Shown: positions 58,048 to 64,000 of the stretch, one piece after another
Layout of the letters: each line of letters opens with the position of its first letter
How positions within the stretch are numbered: the first letter of the stretch is position 1
Assembly (NCBI GenBank): GCA_951804985.1
Contig: OX638130.1
Location: 34,513,702 to 34,577,701 of the forward strand
Reading direction: 5' to 3'
Source: Dryomyza anilis
Taxonomy: Eukaryota; Arthropoda; Insecta; Diptera; Dryomyzidae
Length of the DNA: 64,000 nt
Position numbers and translations under genes: made by a program
The notes under the pieces: generated by a model
Seen by the model: only the letters and a program-made list of their open reading frames with translations
Told to the model about the DNA's origin: nothing
Databases searched by the model: none

Positions 58048-59240
58048 CCTGCACCATAGCATAACGGCATCTGCAAACCTCCTCCTCCATATCACAAAAA
58101 ATAACATAGATCTCGTACTTATACAAGAACCATGGGCGAACCAGCGGGCGAACCAAATCTCTGGACTTGACCATACGGACTACGTAACCTACAATGCTAT
58201 CTTGCAAAAAGAACTTTAAAACCAATACTTTTGACTCAGTTCAGTAATCGAGATAAAACATCGATAAGATTAGACACAAAAATAGAATCCCTAATTATAG
58301 CATCGGCTTACTTCGCGCACGATGATGAAGACCTTCCTCCGCCAAAAATAGTTAGACAGCTTGTCAAACACGCAAATAAAGAAAATATAAACGCGATAAT
58401 AGGATACAGAATACAGATACAGAAACCTCTTAAAAAAAAACTGACAAGATGGGCAAAGACATGTGGGCTAAACATAAACACATCCAAAACGGAACTTGTA
58501 CTATTTACAAATAGAAGAAAAATCCCACCATTTCAGTTACCCATACTAGAGGGGACCATGCTTAACATGTCGAAAAGTGCAAAGTTCCCAGGTATTGTCT
58601 TAGACGACAAACTAAACTGGAAACTAAACATAACCGAGAGAATAAAGAAGGCATACGCAGCGTTCTATTCCTGTCAAAAGATAATTGGCATTAACTGGGG
58701 TCTTCAACCAAGATTAATATATTGGATGTACACGGCCATAGTACGCCCCATACTGAGCTACGGTAGCATAGTATGGTGGACAGCCCTTGAAAAAAAATGT
58801 AACGCAACCGAACTGGAAAAACCGCACAGAACAACCCTTATAAGTATAACAGGAGCACTGAGAACAACTCCAACCGCGGCACTAGAAGTTATTCTAAATA
58901 TAATGCCAATAGACCTTTTCATTAAGGTGCTGCATCAAAAACAGCACTGAGTCTCTCTCATTCAACAGTCACACGGACACTCCATAATAAAAAAAAAATA
59001 TGGAATACGAACTGGGTTAGATCAAACACGGGGCAAACGACAAAAAAAACATGGAACCATCTTGACAAAGGTCACAGTACTAGTATTCTAGAATTACACA
59101 AAAGAGAATTAAGACTACTAATAGGGATAATAACAGGACACAACAAGCTGGGAACCCACTTGAGAAGGATGGGTTCTCAGGTAGACGTTTCTCTGCCAAT
59201 GCCCAGCAATGGCTCGAATAAGAAATAAATTTCTAGGCTC
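58025..59240 (+). pseudogene. LINE ORF2 remnant (endonuclease start fused to RT C-terminus)
   Basis: MMKVIQINLHHSITASANLL and LVLIQEPWANQ are the start of the endonuclease. A frameshift near 58215 follows, then SAYFAHDDEDLPPPKIVRQL and NAIIG. At about 58403 the sequence jumps to the RT thumb (CGLNINTSKTELVLFTNRRK, NWGLQPRLIYWMYTAIVRPI). The GDFN, FADD and PQG motifs are all absent, so the internal deletion removes both catalytic centres. After 58950 broken frames read LHKRELRLLIGIITGHNKLG, the region after RNase H. Confidence 0.75.
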
Positions 59241-60650
59241 TTTTCTTTCAGGAACTAGAAGAGATCCACGAAGCGAACTCAAAAAACATGAAAAAACATG
59301 TAATTAGATCTAAAATGGAATTATATAAAATTAAATATTACTCACCTATGGATATATACAATAAAACAGAGGAAACACAATGGACCTAGTACGGACCTAG
59401 TAGAACCTAGTACGGAAATAAATCCGAATATTCCAATATGTTTTTAAGTTATTTACATATAAACATTTTTGGCATCATCATTTTGCACATTAGAAATCAA
59501 ATATAAAACCATAATGATAATTTTTCAGTAATAATTTTTTTTCATATGAATAAATTATCACAGAATATTTCATTTTATCACAAAACGAGAATCGTAAAAT
59601 ATTATAAATCTTAAAAGGTGAATAAAAAATGTTCTATGATAAAAGTGTATTTTCACTGTTACACTTCACGGCTTAACAGAACTACCCCCTGATCAGAATA
59701 CGAGGTATCCCTTCCAAAGACCTCCTGCTATGATCCTGATCAGGGCCGACTAGGGTAATACTAATTTCAAATCCACGTAAGGCAACCTGATTCATCGTTT
59801 ACAAATAATGCTGATTTATGGAACCTGTTCTTACACTGAAAAACCCTGATTGGAAAACGTAATATTATAATAATATTCGATATGTTATTAAAAATCTTTT
59901 AGAATAAAATTGGATAACAACATTATTCTAATAAATTAAAATATTCTGATAAATAAATGTTTAACATAAATGCAAATCAATTCAAATTCCCAACATTTCT
60001 AAAAATTTTAAATTTCTCATTTTGACTCAAAACGTTGACTTTTTGTCATTGCAAAAGTTATTGAGATGGGCATGTGAGCGTGATTCAGCGTGATCACGCG
60101 TGATTGTGATTGAATCCTACTTTTACTCACGTGATTGTGAGTGAGTTGCGATTTTATATATTTTTGCTGAACTACAGAGCAAGTAGGACCACCCCTTGAA
60201 CTTCGGGAAGGCGACTGCCCACATTTCAGAACTATAATAAATCAAACCCTTTCTAACGACCGTCATATACCCACCCCTTCGTCAACTCAGAATAAGTTGC
60301 AGGGTTTCAGTCAACAATTTATCTAACCCCTGCAAACCGGCCGTACTTAGTATGGGCTAGTCAACTTTTGTGGGGTTATGGCTTGGTTTCATACGACCGT
60401 TCATGGAACGCATTTTTTTTTCGATATACCCATTTTTGTAAAAAGTTGAATTTTCAATTTCAACTATACATGATAACTCTGTATTGACTTCCTTTTGTTT
60501 ATTAACTTTAGTTTGTTCCAGAGGTTTGTGTGGGATTCCGATTTTATTCGAGTTATAAATGTAGTAATCAAAAAAATCGCTTCAAAAATAGTTTTTCCCA
60601 AAGTCAATTTATCCCTGTTTAATTCTACCCCGAAATATTCTTTTATTGAT

Positions 60651-61046
60651 AACTAGCTGGTCCTGTGCACGACTCGTGCCAAGATTTTGTGAATGCAAGG
60701 ATATGTAGTGATTTTATTAATATAAAGAACATTTTTATTATTTATATCTTTCCCGTAGAACGTTTTCCCGCAGAATTCTTCCCGGTAGAATTCTTTCCCG
60801 TAGAATTCTTCCCCGTAGAGATTAACCAAAATTTCATTAAATTTGCTATCCTAATTGCTGATATGTGTTCTTAATTTTTCGGATATATGGGAGGTGCCAC
60901 GCCCAGTCCACCAATCCCACCGATATATAGCCTATACTCAGCCCAGACCCAACATACATATTGTGTCAAAATGTTATTCAATTCGGTTCAGCCGAATTGA
61001 ACATACAGACATACATACAAACTTAGATTCACAAATATATAGTAGA
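60651..61046 (+). repeat. Possible short retroelement inside the hAT-like element
   Basis: It begins AACTAGCTGGTCCTGTGCAC and ends in ACATACAGACATACATAC and an AT-rich tail, resembling common arthropod short repeats that start with an 'actagctgacccg'-type box. GGAGGTGCCACGC occurs here (60890) and again at 61237. Confidence 0.4.
60749..60825 (+). repeat. Minisatellite, 15-bp unit
   Basis: Five units of TTCCCGTAGAATTCT with variants; they encode FFPVE repeats in one frame. Confidence 0.9.
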
Positions 61047-61650
61047 TTCTTTTCCAGAGACAATTCTCAAAGATTTTTCACGAATTCTTTAACGGAGGTA
61101 ATTTTTACTTTTTTATATGAACAGCACATCGAAGGTCTTTCACATTTCCATCTCCGTTAAAAATTGAGATATATTTTAGCAGAATCCCTAACATCATAAC
61201 ATCGTTATTGTGTTTTAAAGATGTAGGTTGTATTGGAGGTGCCACGCTCGGTCGACCAATCTCACCAATAAACAATAGCAAAAAAAAACACGTGATTCTG
61301 CGTGATTCACGTGAATCACGCGTGATTGTGATTGAATATTAATTTAACTCACGTGATTGTGAGTGAGTGTGAGTAGAGCAAAAAAGGCCGTGAGTGTGCG
61401 TGATTAGAAATATTCTTTCATGAGCGTGAGTGAGTGTGAGTTAAAACTCACTCACGTGCCTATCTCTAATTGAGACCACTGTGTATGTTCACAATACAAT
61501 TTTTTGTTTGAACGTGTTTTAATTTGGTAAAAGCAGTTTCAGAATAATTTAAATATACATCGAATTATATTAGGTTAGGATAAGGGTAAGATCAGTAAGC
61601 CTGATCAGCAACTTCGATTAGCGTCACGTTTTGAATCAGGAACTGATGCA

Positions 61651-62868
61651 CGGATAGAATTGTTTCAATATGTTTGAATGTAATTAAAAAAAAATACGAA
61701 ATTACAATACATGTATTACGAATGAAGTGTAATTAAAATATTATTTTTAGATTGTAATAACATATTACTATGTGTAAACATTTTATATATTCCCCAGCAG
61801 AATCTGTCAAACTTACCATAAATATGTTACAATACAAACATTAAATTTTAATTGCATTTGAATATACTATTTCTTGGCAGTTTACTTGGCTATAACTATG
61901 TTTCAAAATAAACAGTAAATGCTACCTAAGTCTCTTTTGTCGTCATTTGAAGTATGTATTCCATCCTTTTTAACATACTGATGTTTGAAAAAGAACAATA
62001 AAATTAAATTAGATGTAAATAAAAGTATTCTTGCAACATTCTTCTTGTATACGGAGTTGACCGCCATTTTCTGTCTACGTGTCTTTTGTTGTTCGTTGAG
62101 AAAACGTGTTCGTATCGGTAATACTTTTGTCACGGCACGAATTTTTATTAAAACAAAAAACCACAACAAAAAAATCAGTGCGTCTATTTTCAAACAGAAT
62201 TCGGCATGTTTTTTACATGCCTACTTCCTTGCCTACTCCTTGTGTTGTACTGACGTTGTACTGTAACTGTTCCAAACACTAAGCGAGCCTGGATCGTCTC
62301 GTTTAACGACTGCTGGAGCAATTGTGGATGCATTGATGTAGTCAGTTGTACTTAAACCAATTATTTATTTATACATTTATGTGAATGTATATGAATTCAA
62401 ATATTATAAATTCCCTTTGTGCATGTTTAAAGATTTTTAATAAAAATGAATAAAAAAAAATATTTTATTTTAATTTCAGGAATTCTTTTCAAAATTATTT
62501 AGATATGTTTTTATGCAAACATACTATTTTTTAAACTGAAAGAACTGATATGTTTCTCTGGAAATATATTTATATTCAGGTCGTTCCAAATCATGTTTTA
62601 TTTTAAACATATTTATGTTTCGGTTCAAATATTTATTTTATTTGGATGTAGTAATTATTATGTTTCTATTAGAACATAAACCATTTAAAGGGGCAACATC
62701 AAAATGTTTTCGTGATATCATAATGTAAACGAGGGCTCATTACAACACTGTTCAAGTCTCAATACAACCCTGTTCACAAATGATTTATCAGGCAATAATA
62801 TATTATGTTTACATAAAATTCCATACATACATGTCTGCAAAATTATGTTTGGGAGAGCCTTTATTTGC
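61651..62868 (+). mobile_element. Family Z element, copy 2
   Basis: It starts CACGGATAGAATTGTTTCAA and matches the forward half of copy 1 up to the TTTGCAGC block. The inverted half is absent. It lies in family Y copy 2. Confidence 0.6.
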
Positions 62869-62936
62869 AGCTTGCATTACCTAATTTGAAGTTAGGCAAG
62901 TGTGAACATAACATGCTTTCACCCTGAACTAAATTA

Positions 62937-62954
62937 CCACTCGGGCCCGAGTGG
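62937..62954. other. 18-bp perfect palindrome of two family Y ends
   Basis: CCACTCGGG directly abuts CCCGAGTGG: the right end of Y copy 2 followed, with no TA between, by what looks like the left end of another Y. Confidence 0.6.
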
Positions 62955-62989
62955 AAATTAAAACTGTGGTAACTTCGAAAACTGGAAGT

Positions 62990-64000
62990 TTCGAGTTGAA
63001 AAGCATTTGGCATCGGCTGGATGTGTGGAAGCTGTACTACAGTAAGCTCAAATCACAAAAGCAGTTTCATCACCGACGGCAGAAGCAGATTTTAGAAAGA
63101 AGAACTGTTAGAAAACCTGAAGAGGCAGACCTGGTATCGCAGTTGTGTATAACTTAGTTACAGCGATGGAAAATCTAACTGAGGAAGAACTAACTTTAAA
63201 TGTAGTCAAGACTCGTCTACAGGCGGAAGAATCAAAGAAGAAATTTCGAAACGGTGATGAAGTGGTTCAAAAAATAACGGTGTTTTCAACTAAAAAGAAA
63301 TTTAATGGAAGATGCCATAATTGCGGGAAGCTTGGACACATGAAAATGGACTGCAGATACAAGGAAGTACAAATGGCGGTAACATCAACAAAAACCGTGA
63401 GTTTAATGGCTGGCTGCAACATTAACATAGATTTGTTCAACGTAATAAAAACCCTTTCTGTTCCACGGTTTATAAGTGTTGCTAAAGCTAATGAGAGTAT
63501 TGCGGTATCGAAAATGTGAGAAATATGCTGCTAACACAGGTACAGCTATGTGTTTAAAGAACATGTTGTACAGTTCCAAATTTCGAGAAAATTTATTGTC
63601 TGTTAGCAAAATGGTGGAAGCTGAACTCAATGTCAAAATTTCCATGCCACGTTCTATAATTGAGAAGAACGGTGCACAAATTGTCATTGCAAATCTATTT
63701 GGCAATCTTTTCGAATTAAAACTTATAATAAAAAAAGCTGCTGCAAATTTAAGCAAGACTGAAGAAGCAAGTCTATGGTATAAACGAATGGGCCATATAA
63801 GTAACCAAAGCTGCAATCAATTAATGGAGAGGTCGGAAGGACTACCAAAGTCAAGTGAACAGAATATCTGCGAAATATGCATACAAAGTAAACAATGTCG
63901 TGACTCTTTTTCTGGAACTCGTGTACGTGCATCAAGTCCATTGTAACATGTACACTTGGACGTATGTGGACCTATTAATCTAGTTGCATGGGATGGCTCA
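62990..64000 (+). pseudogene. Ty1/Copia Gag-Pol, 5' part, runs off the window
   Basis: Copia elements encode one Gag-Pol. From 63145 a 124-codon frame reads NLVTAMENLTEEELTLNVVK and a zinc knuckle CHNCGKLGHMKMDC (63316-63357). The protease region then follows without a DSG active site (only AGCNINIDLFN remains), with RFISVAKANESIAV behind it. After a frameshift near 63515 come YSSKFRENLLSVSKMVEAEL and the pre-integrase motif LWYKRMGHIS, with CEICIQSKQCRDSF as the zinc cysteines. A TAA at 63943-63945 precedes HVHLDVCGPINL, the start of the integrase core. The 5' start is not defined. Confidence 0.8.

Larger units (their letters stand above)
56460..59400 (+). mobile_element. LOA/I-like LINE with large ORF2 deletion
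   Basis: ORF1 is nearly complete, ORF2 starts normally and then loses most of the endonuclease and RT core, and the C-terminal region and a 3' tail follow. It is related to the fragments at 10880, 19263 and 21176. The 3' end is not sharply defined. Confidence 0.7.
60066..61466. mobile_element. hAT-like element with 8-bp TSD
   Basis: The ends are ATGGGCATGTGAGCGTGA and (complement) GAGATAGGCACGTGAGTGAG, with GTGATTGTGAGTGAG-rich subterminal repeats. TTATTGAG (60058-60065) and TAATTGAG (61467-61474) flank it; family Y copy 1 shows one uninterrupted TTATTAAG at the same place. It has no transposase frame. Confidence 0.75.
59655..62945. mobile_element. TIR element, family Y, copy 2 (twice interrupted)
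   Basis: It matches copy 1 (51141-51796) in three pieces: about 59680-60065, 61467-61650 and about 62869-62945 (ending ACTCGGG). The gaps are a hAT-like element and a family Z element. The left terminus is eroded. Confidence 0.65.

Overview
The window looks like repeat-rich, AT-rich nuclear DNA of a higher fly (brachyceran, perhaps calyptrate). The insect signs are a tRNA-derived SINE, LOA/I-type and CR1/Jockey-type LINEs, Ty3/Gypsy and Ty1/Copia retrotransposons, many hAT, PIF/Harbinger and Tc1/mariner-like non-autonomous DNA transposons, and an arthropod-style LTR promoter (TATA plus TCAGT). The fly assignment is inference; no species marker gene is present. I see no CRISPR array, operon, rRNA or ordinary tRNA gene.

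Only one piece of host gene is convincing: a 245-bp exon on the minus strand at 39433-39677 with acceptor and donor sites, encoding part of Integrator complex subunit 2 (IntS2). Almost everything else is transposon. The window is therefore best read as a very large intron or intergenic span filled by waves of nested insertion.

Layout. 0.5-4.5 kb: two paralogous coding-like fragments of unknown origin, separated by a hAT-like element with an 8-bp target duplication, followed by a second hAT-like element that contains a Penelope-like inverted repeat with hammerhead-like cores. 4.5-6.8 kb: terminal-inverted-repeat (TIR) elements. 6.8-10.3 kb: a decayed Gypsy pol, split by a long-TIR element that is itself split by a SINE. 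10.9-13.7 kb and 19.3-21.7 kb: LOA-type LINE fragments. 15.4 kb: a hAT transposase relic. 16.0 and 18.4 kb: two short DNA transposons. 21.7-38.3 kb: a giant imperfect palindrome of one repeat family (here X), whose right arm carries a Harbinger-like element, an 8.5-kb Gypsy (copy A) and a hAT. 38-43 kb: a Harbinger-like element, the IntS2 exon and a foldback element (family Z). 43-45 kb: a minisatellite and a hairpin. 45-51 kb: an inverted-repeat pair enclosing a second copy of the same Gypsy family (copy C). 51-63 kb: two copies of TIR family Y, a CR1/Jockey-like LINE (minus) and a LOA-like LINE (plus) arranged head to head, a hAT and another Z copy. 63-64 kb: a Copia element running off the right edge.

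The most informative unit is the Gypsy family seen as copies A and C. Its Gag starts with a SAP-like DNA-binding motif, then a coiled coil made of variable 54-bp repeats, then a CCHC knuckle. Gag ends at a T TTA AAC slippery heptamer directly before its stop codon. The protease frame opens in the -1 frame exactly there, and a stem-loop follows after 6 nt. Copy A also carries a 2.85-kb tandem duplication joining LTR to pol, in which both units share the same inactivating mutations. All coding copies are broken.
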